Shown: positions 53,173 to 61,445 of the stretch, in pieces
How the letters are laid out: each line of letters starts with the position of its first letter
Position numbering within the stretch: position 1 is the first letter of the stretch
NCBI GenBank assembly: GCA_024234815.1
Contig: JACKNO010000007.1
Location: 1-64,000, forward strand
Source of the DNA: Pseudomonadales bacterium
GTDB lineage: Bacteria; Pseudomonadota; Gammaproteobacteria; Pseudomonadales; Halieaceae
Direction: 5' to 3'
Length of the DNA stretch: 64,000 nucleotides
Made by a program: the position numbers and the translations under genes
Notes under the pieces: model-generated
The model's database searches: none
The model's input: the letters and a program-made list of their open reading frames with translations, nothing else
What the model was told of the DNA's origin: nothing

Positions 53173-54096
53173 ATGTTGGCGTGGGTCAGAGCGGCTGCGA
53201 TACTGGGGACCAGTATCCTGCTGATGGGCAGCAAGATCATTATTCACGTCCCGCAGGGCGGGTCAGTGGTGTCATCTTCCGGCCTGTTTGCCTGTTCCGC
53301 GGGGGAGACCTGCACCATCGAGCTCGACGAGCGCCACCACGCTGAAACCTTTACCGCCGTGGCGGATTCCGGGTATGAGTTCCACGGCTGGGGAGACAAG
53401 GCCGGCAGCCTTTGCCAGGGCAGCCGCAACCCCTATTGTGAGGAACTGGACAACGGTGCTGTGTTCGACGCCGAACCTGGCTTCAAGGACCGACGCAGGA
53501 GCGGCGGCGCTATTACCATGAACCCCTCTTTCGTCGGCAGCGACTACCCACAGACGCAGGTCACTCCCAGATTCAGCATTAACTCGTTTCATACCACCCA
53601 TTACTACCAGGTACAAGGCAATACCCAGGAGGAAGTCTGGGCGCAACTCCACGGCAGCGCCAATCCGCTTGCGGTCGATCGCCGGGCCGGCGCCAAACCC
53701 CTTGGCCATGCGGATTTCCGCTACCAGTACGACTACCGCAGCGCGTACGGGACTGGCATGTCCAGTTGCAAGGTAGACTCGGGTACGCTGGTGTTCAGGT
53801 TCGAAACCGTGCTGCCCCGCTTGGCGCTGCAGGAAGACACGAGTGATCACCTCAAGGATCACTGGCAGCCTTTCCAGGAGTTGATCACCGAGCATGAAGC
53901 CGGGCATCACGCCATTTATCGGCAATTGGTAACACAATTGCCGCAGGTGCTCATCGATGTGGGCGAGGTACCCTGTGATGAACTGAGTGACAGGGTTGCG
54001 GAGGCGGTTGAATACGCCGTCAGTGAAGTCAGGCAGGCCAGCGTGGCTTACGACGAATATTATGGTGGCGAAGACTACCTGGCCTCATCCCTCTAG
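53173..54096 (+). CDS. Secreted DUF922 metalloprotease with N-terminal bacterial repeat
   Basis: 307 aa. A hydrophobic N-terminus (WVRAAAILGTSILLMG) suggests export. Residues ~30-100 resemble a divergent InlB-like repeat (SSSGLFACSAGETCTI, GYEFHGWGD). The rest is DUF922: YYQVQGNTQEEVWAQL, ADFRYQYDYR with a following CKVDSGTLVFRFETVLPRL, then the zinc motif TEHEAGHHAIY (HExxH) near residue 243. The combination implies a secreted zinc peptidase; substrate unknown. The 230 bp before it show no gene. Confidence 0.78.
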   Translation: MLAWVRAAAILGTSILLMGSKIIIHVPQGGSVVSSSGLFACSAGETCTIELDERHHAETFTAVADSGYEFHGWGDKAGSLCQGSRNPYCEELDNGAVFDAEPGFKDRRRSGGAITMNPSFVGSDYPQTQVTPRFSINSFHTTHYYQVQGNTQEEVWAQLHGSANPLAVDRRAGAKPLGHADFRYQYDYRSAYGTGMSSCKVDSGTLVFRFETVLPRLALQEDTSDHLKDHWQPFQELITEHEAGHHAIYRQLVTQLPQVLIDVGEVPCDELSDRVAEAVEYAVSEVRQASVAYDEYYGGEDYLASSL

Positions 54097-54215
54097 CACA
54101 GATGTAAAGCTGCACCGCTCTGGACAGGAGCCCCCGGCGCTACTACCCTGCTCCCCTTTCAGCCTTGCCCGCTACCGTGTGCAGCTGCCCCCTATCACCG
54201 CTCCGGAGCCAGAAC

Positions 54216-55706
54216 ATGAAAGCCTACCTCGAGCTTGAAGCCCGTAAAAAACGCGTTTCCGCCCTTAACAATGCCATGGGCATCCTGCAATGGGACCAAC
54301 AGACCATGATGCCCGATGGCGCCGCCCCGGCGCGTGCAACGGTGCTTGCCGAACTCAGTGTGCTGGTCCATGAGATGGAAACGGGCAATGAACTGTCAGA
54401 CCTGATCGACGAGGCGGGGACCCAGGCCGACCAGCTCGATGAATGGCAGCGCGCCAACCTGCGCGAAATCCGCCACGGGTTTATCCACGCCAATGCCGTA
54501 CCGGCGGAACTCGTGGAAAAGATGGTGCTGGCCCAGTCCGAATCCCATATGATCTGGCGCGAAGCGCGCCCCGCCAACGACTTCAAGAGGCTGGCGCCCA
54601 CGCTCGACGCCCTGTTTCAGCTAAAGCGCGAAGAGGCCGACATCAAGGCCGGAATCATGGGGGTTACCCCCTATGAAGCCATGCTCGACCAGTTCGACCC
54701 GGGAAGGCGGGAAGTGCAGGTAGACCGGATATTCGATGACCTTGAACAGTTCCTGCCGGGTTTCGTGCAGCAGGTTATGCAGAAGCAGGGGGCGGTGCCC
54801 CGCCCGGTCGACCCGCAGGGGCCGTTTCCCGTCGCGAAGCAGCGCGAGCTGAGCCACGAGGTCATGAAGATTTTTGGCTTTCCCTTTGACCACGGTCGTC
54901 TCGATACCGCCCACCACCCGTTCAGCGGCGGCGCTGAGGGCGATGTCCGCATCACCACCCGCTACGACGAAGCCGATTTCATGAAAAGCCTGATGGCGGT
55001 GATTCACGAGACCGGTCACGCCCTGTACGAGAACGGCCTGCCGCACCAATGGCGCGGACAGCCTGTGGGCGCCGCCCGCGGCATGACCCTGCATGAAAGC
55101 CAGTCGCTCCTGCTGGAAATGCAGGCTTCGCGTTCCGAGGAATTCGTGCGTTTCCTGGTGCCGACGATAAAGCGCATCCTGGGCGGCACTGGTCCCGCCT
55201 GGGAAGCGGATAACATCCTGGGCCTCTATCGCAAGGTAGAACCCGGTCTGGTGAGGGTGTTTGCCGACGAAGTCACCTACCCGCTGCATGTCATCCTGCG
55301 CTACCGCCTGGAAAAAGCCATTCTGGCGGGTGAGTTGGCCACTGCGGACCTGCCCGGCGCCTGGAATGACATGATGCAGCAGTTGGTAGGCGTGCGGCCA
55401 ACGGATGATACCGACGGTGTGATGCAGGATGTGCACTGGCCAGAGGGCATTTTTGGCTACTTCCCCACCTACTCCCTGGGCGCAATGGCGTCGGCGCAGA
55501 TATTTGCCGCCGCCCAGCGCGACAACAGCGATATACTGCCCGGCCTTGGCCGCGGCGATATTCGGCCGCTCTTTGACTGGCTGGACCTGAATGTCCGCAG
55601 CCAGGGCTGCCTCTACCTGCCGGACGAACTCATTGAGAAAGCCACCGGCTCGCCACTGGACACCGCGGCCTTCAAGGCCAGCATCAAAGCCCGCTACCTG
55701 GATTAA
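54216..55706 (+). CDS. M32-family carboxypeptidase
   Basis: 496 aa Taq-type metallocarboxypeptidase. AMGILQWDQQTMMPDGAA is the family opening; HPFSGGAEGDVRITTRYDE, then the zinc motif AVIHETGHALYENGLP (HExxH, about residue 265) and MTLHESQSLLLEMQASRS follow, with EVTYPLHVILRYRLEKAIL and WNDMMQQLVGVRP downstream. ATG 54216 is preceded by CGGAG; the upstream open frame is not family-like. Probably cytoplasmic, releasing C-terminal residues from peptides. Confidence 0.95.
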   Translation: MKAYLELEARKKRVSALNNAMGILQWDQQTMMPDGAAPARATVLAELSVLVHEMETGNELSDLIDEAGTQADQLDEWQRANLREIRHGFIHANAVPAELVEKMVLAQSESHMIWREARPANDFKRLAPTLDALFQLKREEADIKAGIMGVTPYEAMLDQFDPGRREVQVDRIFDDLEQFLPGFVQQVMQKQGAVPRPVDPQGPFPVAKQRELSHEVMKIFGFPFDHGRLDTAHHPFSGGAEGDVRITTRYDEADFMKSLMAVIHETGHALYENGLPHQWRGQPVGAARGMTLHESQSLLLEMQASRSEEFVRFLVPTIKRILGGTGPAWEADNILGLYRKVEPGLVRVFADEVTYPLHVILRYRLEKAILAGELATADLPGAWNDMMQQLVGVRPTDDTDGVMQDVHWPEGIFGYFPTYSLGAMASAQIFAAAQRDNSDILPGLGRGDIRPLFDWLDLNVRSQGCLYLPDELIEKATGSPLDTAAFKASIKARYLD

Positions 55707-55741
55707 CAGTCCTGCTCAAATGCCCCGGGATGCAAGGAATG

Positions 55742-55771
55742 TTGAGACTTCTGACCCAACTCAGTTATAGT
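55742..55771 (+). promoter_or_regulatory. Sigma-70 promoter for yccA
   Basis: TTGAGA (55742-55747), an 18-bp spacer and TATAGT (55766-55771), each five of six consensus bases. It predicts a leader of about 150 nt before ATG 55930. An inverted repeat in that leader (GGAAAAAGTTT 55828-55838 with AAACTTTTCC 55861-55870, one bulged A) could form a 10-bp stem. Confidence 0.6.
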
Positions 55772-55929
55772 ACTACCCGGGTGCCTTATCCCCTCCCCTG
55801 GCGGGGCGCGGGCACTCGATGACACTGGGAAAAAGTTTAGGTTTCAATCACATAGATGGGAAACTTTTCCAGAATTCACAGGTCGAATCAGGTGACGCAC
55901 ATACCGTGCGCGAAACAACGGAGTAAACG

Positions 55930-56604
55930 ATGCAAGACAAGAGCCTCTACAACATAAACACTGTCGGCCTGGAGTCGGCGATCAGCTCCAACAAGGTGCT
56001 GAAAAACACCTATATGTTGCTGGGTATGACCCTGCTGTTCAGTGCGTTCACCGCTGGGCTGTCCATGGCAGCTGGCCTGAGCCACGGCGTTGCGCTGATT
56101 TTGAGCCTGGTCGGGTTTGGTCTTCTGTTCGTGGTAAATCGCACGGCTGACAGCAGCAAAGGCCTGCTGGCTGTGTTCGCCTTTACCGGCGTCATGGGCG
56201 CGTCCATCGGACCCATGTTGAACTACTACCTGGCCATGCCGAACGGACCTTCGCTGGTCATGCAGGCGCTGGGTGGCACGGCGCTGGTATTTTTCGGTCT
56301 GTCGGCTTACGCCCTGACCACCCGCAAGGACTTCTCCTACATGGGCGGTTTCCTGATGGTGGGACTGCTGGTGGCCGTAGTGGCCATGATCGCCAATATT
56401 TTCCTGGCCATACCCGCCCTTTCGCTGACCATCTCCGCGGCGGTTGTGATGATCATGTCCGGTCTGATCCTGTTCGATACCAGCCGCATTATCAACGGCG
56501 GCGAGACCAACTATATTCGCGCGACCGTATCGCTGTACCTGAATATATACAACCTGTTCATCCACCTGCTGAGCCTGCTGACCGCCCTCGGCGGTGACGA
56601 CTGA
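55930..56604 (+). CDS. yccA: Bax inhibitor-1 / YccA family membrane protein
   Basis: 224 aa, seven hydrophobic segments. Typical features are the N-terminal LKNTYMLLGMTLLFSAFTAG, FTGVMGASIGPMLNYYL and the C-terminal SLYLNIYNLFIHLLSLL. YccA is an FtsH substrate and modulates FtsH; it also protects SecY. ATG 55930 follows GGAG. It is succeeded by a strong terminator and then tusD, the same neighbours as in Pseudomonas. Confidence 0.95.
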   Translation: MQDKSLYNINTVGLESAISSNKVLKNTYMLLGMTLLFSAFTAGLSMAAGLSHGVALILSLVGFGLLFVVNRTADSSKGLLAVFAFTGVMGASIGPMLNYYLAMPNGPSLVMQALGGTALVFFGLSAYALTTRKDFSYMGGFLMVGLLVAVVAMIANIFLAIPALSLTISAAVVMIMSGLILFDTSRIINGGETNYIRATVSLYLNIYNLFIHLLSLLTALGGDD

Positions 56605-56624
56605 TAGCCAACAGGTAAGCAAAG

Positions 56625-56650
56625 AACCCCGGTCCATACCGGGGTTTTTT
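56625..56650 (+). terminator. Rho-independent terminator after yccA
   Basis: AACCCCGGT/ACCGGGGTT makes a 9-bp stem with a CCAT loop (56625-56633 and 56638-56646), ending in six T. It is 20 bp past the yccA stop and 14 bp before tusD, so tusD must start on its own promoter or by read-through. Confidence 0.88.
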
Positions 56651-56663
56651 GTTCCGCACAGCC

Positions 56664-57056
56664 ATGATCTACTCCCTGCTCGTAATGTCCTCCCCCGCCT
56701 CCGGGCAGTGCGCGACGACGGCTGCCCAATTCGCCCGGGCGGTTCTCGCGCGCGGCCACAGTATCAAGCGCGTGTTTTTCCTCGATAAGGGGACCAGTAG
56801 CGGCTCGGCGATGGCGGTTTTCCCACAGGACGAGGCGGATCGCCTGGCACCTTGGGTTGAGCTGGCGGAACAGCACCAGGTGGAACTGATCCTGTGCATT
56901 GCCTCCGCGCTCAAATACGGCATGCTTGATGCCACGGAGGCGCAACGCCGGGAAAAGCCGGCCGCCACCGTGCACCCCGCCTTCAGCGTGTCCGGGCTGG
57001 GCCAGTTGGTGGAGGCGGCCAGCGCCGCCGATCGCCTTATAACCTTCGGTGGGTAG
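56664..57056 (+). CDS. tusD: Sulfur-relay protein TusD
   Basis: 130 aa DsrE-like subunit of the TusBCD complex. The opening MIYSLLVMSSPASGQCATTAA and RVFFLDKGTSSGSA are typical. The active-site Cys is in ELILCIASALKYGML (about residue 79). TusBCD passes sulfur from TusA to TusE for MnmA-dependent tRNA thiolation. ATG 56664 overlies no other gene; its stop abuts the tusC start. Confidence 0.93.
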   Translation: MIYSLLVMSSPASGQCATTAAQFARAVLARGHSIKRVFFLDKGTSSGSAMAVFPQDEADRLAPWVELAEQHQVELILCIASALKYGMLDATEAQRREKPAATVHPAFSVSGLGQLVEAASAADRLITFGG

Positions 57057-57058
57057 TG

Positions 57059-57430
57059 ATGGTCGCTGCCGCGCCTAAACGCCTGCTCCTTCTCATACGG
57101 CACTCCCCCTATGGCAGCAGCCTCGCGCGCGCGTCGCTGGACGTGGCGCTGGCGGCCGCGGCCTTCGACCAGCCCGTCACCCTGCTGTTTGCCGGCGACG
57201 GGGTGCTGCAATTGTTGCCGGAGCAGGACACCCACGCGCGCGGGGTGAAAAACATCGGGCGCCTGCTGGCTTCCCTGCCGCTATACGGTATCGAGCAGGT
57301 TTATGTCGACGCGCAAGCCGTTGCGCACTACCAATTCGCCCTGGACACGGCACCGCTCAAAGCGGTACCACTGGATAGCGGCCAGATCAGCGAGATGTTT
57401 CGGAACCACGATCAGCTACTGGGCTTTTGA
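57059..57430 (+). CDS. tusC: Sulfur-relay protein TusC
   Basis: 123 aa DsrF-like subunit. KRLLLLIRHSPYGSSLARASLDVALAAAAFDQPVTLLFAGDG (in parts here: IRHSPYGSSLARASLDVA) and VYVDAQAVAHY are conserved features. ATG 57059 is used; an overlapping GTG at 57056 would share a base with the tusD stop. It is needed for complex assembly but has no catalytic Cys. Confidence 0.93.
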   Translation: MVAAAPKRLLLLIRHSPYGSSLARASLDVALAAAAFDQPVTLLFAGDGVLQLLPEQDTHARGVKNIGRLLASLPLYGIEQVYVDAQAVAHYQFALDTAPLKAVPLDSGQISEMFRNHDQLLGF

Positions 57431-57432
57431 AC

Positions 57433-57723
57433 GTGATTTTACATACCCTGAATGCCTCGCCCGCGTCGTCCGCCTGCAGTGACTGCCTGCGCCTGCTGGC
57501 ATCCGGTGACGCCTTGCTGCTGCTGGGAGACGGGGTGTACGCAGCACTTGCGGGCAGCGCTGACCGCGCCCGACTCGACGCTAGCGGCGCCGCCGTCTAT
57601 GTACTTGATACCGATGCGGCCGCCGCAGGCGTGCTCTCGCGTGTGGACGGGGTCACCATCATTGATATCGACGGCTTCGTGGCATTGACTGAGCAATGCA
57701 GCCGCCAGCTGGCCTGGTACTGA
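57433..57723 (+). CDS. tusB: Sulfur-relay protein TusB
   Basis: 96 aa DsrH-like subunit. From GTG 57433 the protein starts MILHTLNASP, matching the family; a TTG at 57427 overlapping the tusC stop (TTGA) would add two residues. SGDALLLLGDGVYAAL is the family core, and the end VDGVTIIDIDGFVALTEQ is normal. tusE starts 3 bp after the stop. Confidence 0.92.
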   Translation: MILHTLNASPASSACSDCLRLLASGDALLLLGDGVYAALAGSADRARLDASGAAVYVLDTDAAAAGVLSRVDGVTIIDIDGFVALTEQCSRQLAWY

Positions 57724-57726
57724 TCG

Positions 57727-58044
57727 ATGCTAGCGCCCGCTGCATTCGACCCGGAGGGTTTCCTGCGCAATCTGGAGGACTGGACCCCCGATGCCGCTCG
57801 CCAGATTGCGGCGGCGGAGCAGATTACCTTAACCGCGGCTCACTGGGAGATCATTGAACTGCTGCGGGATTACTACCGGGAGTTCGACAGCTCCCCCGCC
57901 ATGCGCCCGCTGGTGAAGTATTGCGCGGCCAGGCTGGGCGCCGACAAGGGTCGGAGTATCTACCTGATGTCGCTGTTTCCCGGCTCGCCGGCAAAACTGG
58001 GCAGTAAAATCGCCGGCCTGCCCAAACCCGATAATTGCCTGTAG
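57727..58044 (+). CDS. tusE: Sulfur-relay protein TusE (DsrC family)
   Basis: 105 aa DsrC-like carrier. DPEGFLRNLEDWTPDAARQIAA at the N-terminus, LTAAHWEIIELLRDYYREFD and the PGSPAKLGSKIAGLPKP tail are canonical. The penultimate Cys, which receives the persulfide, is present (DNCL). The second, more upstream Cys of sulfite-reductase-linked DsrC is absent, fitting a tRNA-thiolation role with MnmA. Confidence 0.95.
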   Translation: MLAPAAFDPEGFLRNLEDWTPDAARQIAAAEQITLTAAHWEIIELLRDYYREFDSSPAMRPLVKYCAARLGADKGRSIYLMSLFPGSPAKLGSKIAGLPKPDNCL

Positions 58045-58053
58045 GACAGCACT

Positions 58054-59070
58054 GTGACAGCGACCGGTTTCCAGCCACCCATACAGGAACATCCTTTTGC
58101 CGGCTATGTACGCATCCTGGGCAAGGGCAAAAGCGGCAGCCGCTCGCTGACCCGCAGCGAGGCCCGACAGGCTTTCGGCATGATTCTCCGGGGTGAGACT
58201 GAACCCCTGCAGGTCGGTGCCTTCCTGATGCTGCTGAGAGTGAAGGAGGAAACCGGCGAGGAACTGGCGGGTTTCGTCGATGCCTGCCGCAGTGAAATGG
58301 CGCCGCCTCCACCCGGCCTGCAGGCGGACCTGGACTGGTCGAGCTACGCCGGCAAGAAACACCAGCACCCCTGGTTTATCCTGTCCCTGCTGCTGCTGGC
58401 CGACGCCGGTTACCGGGTGCTGCTGCACGGCTCCGACGGACACACTCCCGAGCGTCTGTATACCGAGCAGGCCCTGCGCGAACTGGAGCTGCCCGTGGCC
58501 GCCAGCTGGGCGGAGGCAGGTACCCAGCTCGACACCTGCAATTTCAGCTACCTGCCCCTGCGCCAGCTCTGCCGTCCCTTGCACGACCTGATCCAGTTGC
58601 GTCCCCTGCTGGGCTTGCGCTCGCCGGTGAATACCCTCACCCGCATGCTCAACCCCCTGTGCGCGCCCTGCAGTGTCCAGAGTATTTTTCACCCGGCTTA
58701 CGCGACACTGCACCAGGCAGCCGACCAACTCTTGGGGCAGCCCCGGGCAATGGTATTCAAGGGTGACAGTGGCGAAGTCGAAATCAAACCGCAGGCCGAT
58801 ACCCGCGTGCACCTGCTGATCGACGGGCAGCGCCAAGAACTGACATTGGCACGCTCCCTTCATGAGCGTATCCAGCCGGTTGCGCGACCAGCGGTGGAAC
58901 CCCTGCGAACATTGTGGCGAGGCGCAGGCGCCGATGTCTATGGCATCCGGGCGGTGGAAGGTACGACAGCCCTGGCGCTCACCCTGCTGCGACCGGAAAT
59001 GGACCTGCCGGAGGCCATCGCGCAAGCGCGATCCCTGTGGCGGGACCGCGATCCGGCGAGGTTGTGCTGA
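58054..59070 (+). CDS. TrpD2/YbiB-family glycosyltransferase-like protein
   Basis: 338 aa with the anthranilate phosphoribosyltransferase fold: GKGKSGSRSLTRSEARQAF, MLLRVKEETGEELAGFVDAC and SVQSIFHPAYATLHQAAD. The phosphoribosyl loop of TrpD is altered, as in E. coli YbiB/TrpD2, which binds nucleic acid rather than making tryptophan. GTG 58054. Located between tusE and trmA and overlapping trmA by one base, it may belong to the same RNA-modification transcript. Confidence 0.88.
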   Translation: MTATGFQPPIQEHPFAGYVRILGKGKSGSRSLTRSEARQAFGMILRGETEPLQVGAFLMLLRVKEETGEELAGFVDACRSEMAPPPPGLQADLDWSSYAGKKHQHPWFILSLLLLADAGYRVLLHGSDGHTPERLYTEQALRELELPVAASWAEAGTQLDTCNFSYLPLRQLCRPLHDLIQLRPLLGLRSPVNTLTRMLNPLCAPCSVQSIFHPAYATLHQAADQLLGQPRAMVFKGDSGEVEIKPQADTRVHLLIDGQRQELTLARSLHERIQPVARPAVEPLRTLWRGAGADVYGIRAVEGTTALALTLLRPEMDLPEAIAQARSLWRDRDPARLC

Positions 59071-60173
59071 TGCCTTTGTCCGCTGTAGAGCCGTCGCGCT
59101 ACCAGGAGTTGCTGGCGGCGAAATGCGCGCGCGTCACCGCACTACTGGCGCCCTTCTCACCGCCGGCGCCGGCGGTCTTTCCATCTGCCCCCACCGCGTT
59201 CCGGATGCGCGCCGAATTCCGGGTATGGCACGAAGGCGATGCGCTCGACTATGTGATGTACCGCCGGGATGACCCGAAAACCCCTGTGGCGATCGATCAC
59301 TTTCCGATTGCCGGTGAGCGCATCCAGCAACTGATGCCGGTGCTGCGCGACGCGCTCAGGAGCGACCCCGCCCTGCGCCGCAAATTGTTCCAGGTGGAAT
59401 TTCTCTCCACCCTGGCGGACGACACCCTGGTCACCCTCGTCTATCACCGCAAGCTGGGTGCAGACTGGGAGGCGGCGGCAAGCGCCCTGGCGCAACGCTT
59501 GCAGGTATCCATTGTCGGCCGCAGCCGGCGGCAAAAGGTGGTTATCGGCCGCAACTTCGTGCGGGAATCGCTTACCGTCGAGGGCAGGCGCTTCAGTTAT
59601 CGCCAGTACGAGCAGGCCTTCACCCAGCCCAATGCCGGGGTAAACACCGCCATGTTGGCCTGGGCCTGCGAACACAGCGCCCCCCTGGAGGGAGACCTGC
59701 TGGAACTGTACTGTGGCAACGGCAATTTCACACTGCCATTGGCACGCCATTTCAACAATGTTATCGCCACCGAGTTGTCAAAAACCTCGACCCGGGCGGC
59801 CGCCCAGAACCTTGAAGACAATGCGATAGACAACGTGCATATCATTCGCCTGTCCGCCGAGGAGGTCACCCAGGCCATGCGTGGCGAGCGGGAATTTCGT
59901 CGCCTCGCACAGCTGCCCAGGCCATTGCGGGAATATGAACTCAATACGCTTTTCGTAGATCCGCCGCGGGCAGGGCTTGATCAGCAAACCGTGGCCATGG
60001 CGGCAGGTTTCGACAGAATCATCTATATCTCCTGCAACCCCGAGACCCTGGCCGCCAACCTTGCGGTACTGTGCCAAAGCCACGATATTGATCACTTCGC
60101 GCTGTTTGACCAGTTCCCGTACACGGATCACATGGAGTGCGGGGTTTTTCTGTCGCGCAAACAGGTGGTATAA
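59070..60173 (+). CDS. trmA: tRNA (uracil-5-)-methyltransferase TrmA
   Basis: 367 aa, the E. coli length. It makes m5U54 in the T-loop of tRNA. The SAM domain carries LELYCGNGNFTLPLA and TELSKTSTRAAAQN; DPPRAGLDQQT and IYISCNPETLAANL (catalytic Cys about 325) follow, and the end has HMECGVFLSRK with the general-base region. ATG 59070 overlaps the trpD2 stop (TGATG). No TRAM domain, as expected. Confidence 0.97.
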   Translation: MPLSAVEPSRYQELLAAKCARVTALLAPFSPPAPAVFPSAPTAFRMRAEFRVWHEGDALDYVMYRRDDPKTPVAIDHFPIAGERIQQLMPVLRDALRSDPALRRKLFQVEFLSTLADDTLVTLVYHRKLGADWEAAASALAQRLQVSIVGRSRRQKVVIGRNFVRESLTVEGRRFSYRQYEQAFTQPNAGVNTAMLAWACEHSAPLEGDLLELYCGNGNFTLPLARHFNNVIATELSKTSTRAAAQNLEDNAIDNVHIIRLSAEEVTQAMRGEREFRRLAQLPRPLREYELNTLFVDPPRAGLDQQTVAMAAGFDRIIYISCNPETLAANLAVLCQSHDIDHFALFDQFPYTDHMECGVFLSRKQVV

Positions 60174-60210
60174 GAGTACGTGGAAATGGTTCCCCGCACA
60201 GGAGGCTCCA

Positions 60211-60495
60211 ATGTCGAATGGAAAACTATCCCCGGCGGAAATCGATGAGCGGCTGGCGAAGCTCCCGGAGTGGGTAGTCGACAAACAGAAACTCTATCGG
60301 CAATTCGAGTTCGGGAACTTCGTAGAGGCTTTCGGTTTCATGAGCCGCGTGGCGCTGCTGGCCGAGGCCATGGATCACCATCCCGAGTGGTCAAACGTCT
60401 ACAACCGGGTGGACATACACCTCACCAGCCATGACGTGGCGGGAATATCCGCGCGCGACTTCACCCTGGCAACTCGCATAGACGGATTACTGTAG
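60211..60495 (+). CDS. phhB: Pterin-4a-carbinolamine dehydratase
   Basis: 94 aa. The active-site stretch AMDHHPEWSNVYNRVDIHLTSHDVAG (in parts: HHPEWSNVYNRV, LTSHD) is complete, with the final GISARDFTLATRIDGLL. PCD recycles tetrahydrobiopterin after aromatic amino acid hydroxylation; no phhA is in the window. ATG 60211 follows a strong AGGAGG. It is convergent with the wHTH-nuclease gene, 3 bp apart. Confidence 0.95.
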   Translation: MSNGKLSPAEIDERLAKLPEWVVDKQKLYRQFEFGNFVEAFGFMSRVALLAEAMDHHPEWSNVYNRVDIHLTSHDVAGISARDFTLATRIDGLL

Positions 60496-60498
60496 GAT

Positions 60499-61407
60499 TC
60501 AGCAACGAATCCCGAATGCGAGCAGGCCGCGCCCGAGCACCTCATCGAGTCGCCCCGCGTCGGCGGCGTTGATCTCGATATGACGCAGCTTTAACGTCCT
60601 GTACAAATCGCGTTTGTGAAGCTTGCCGGACAGGGCCTGGGCCGGAATATCCTCGTCCCAGCAATCAATGTACACGTTCCCCTCAGGTACGTAGAAGTCG
60701 GCCCGCACCGCTTCCTCGGTGGGCAGTGCGCGCTGGCAGGCATGGGCGAGCTGCGCCAGATACAGCCAGTTACATACCCTGGCCTCCAGTGCTGACCCGA
60801 GACTGTGGCCATCGATACCGGTGCAGCTGACGGCCCCGGCGGCAAACAGGTCCGGCTCGGCATCAGCCTCCGGTGCAGGCGCCAGGCCCTGGTCCGACTG
60901 CTGGGAAAGCTCGCGATGAATAACCGGGTTGTCGACGATCTCATGGGGCCAGGTGACATAGAACGCGCCGCTGTTGACGCTCTCCTCCTGCAGTCCGCCC
61001 AGCGCTTTACCCCGTTCCGTCAATTCCCAGCCCAGGATGCTGTGACGCTGCAGACCCAGCTCTGCCAGTGCCCGGTTGATGTGACGCGCGTCCAGGCGCG
61101 GGTAATAGCGGCGCATGGACGCCGCGTTGATGCGCTGGTTGGATTCGATGGCCGCGAGCAGCGGATGCTGCTCAAGGCGCTGGGGCCAGACTATATAGCG
61201 ACCGTAGCGTCGGCTGTTCTGGTAATTGCCGCCTTCGAACTCCCCTTTGGGGGTGAGTACCCAGGATTCTCCGGCGCGGTTTATCCAGCCATAATCCTTC
61301 AGGGTCGCGAACAGTTGCTGGGCCGGGATATTCAGCTTCCTCGCCAGGGCGGTGGTAGACAGCCTGTCGTCTTTTTGCTCGTTGCCCTGGTCCACGTTTT
61401 TTTCCAT
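60499..61407 (-). CDS. Winged-helix protein with C-terminal PD-(D/E)xK-like nuclease domain
   Basis: 302 aa from ATG 61407 (GTG 61419 would add four residues). The N-terminus resembles a KilA-C/antirepressor-like winged helix: LSTTALARKLNIPAQQLFATL, GWINRAGESWVLTPKG. A second wHTH-like part (INAASMRRYYPRLDARHINRAL) follows. The C-terminal ~100 residues, with VRADFYVPEGNVYIDCWDED and KLHKRDLYRTLKLRHIEINA, look like a PD-(D/E)xK nuclease core. Similar proteins are often mislabelled glycerol kinase. Function unknown; a DNA-repair or defence nuclease is possible. Confidence 0.65.
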   Translation of the reverse strand: MEKNVDQGNEQKDDRLSTTALARKLNIPAQQLFATLKDYGWINRAGESWVLTPKGEFEGGNYQNSRRYGRYIVWPQRLEQHPLLAAIESNQRINAASMRRYYPRLDARHINRALAELGLQRHSILGWELTERGKALGGLQEESVNSGAFYVTWPHEIVDNPVIHRELSQQSDQGLAPAPEADAEPDLFAAGAVSCTGIDGHSLGSALEARVCNWLYLAQLAHACQRALPTEEAVRADFYVPEGNVYIDCWDEDIPAQALSGKLHKRDLYRTLKLRHIEINAADAGRLDEVLGRGLLAFGIRC

Positions 61408-61445
61408 GCTTTTTCCCACGCCGGGCGCCCTGTCAGCCCCGGCCT

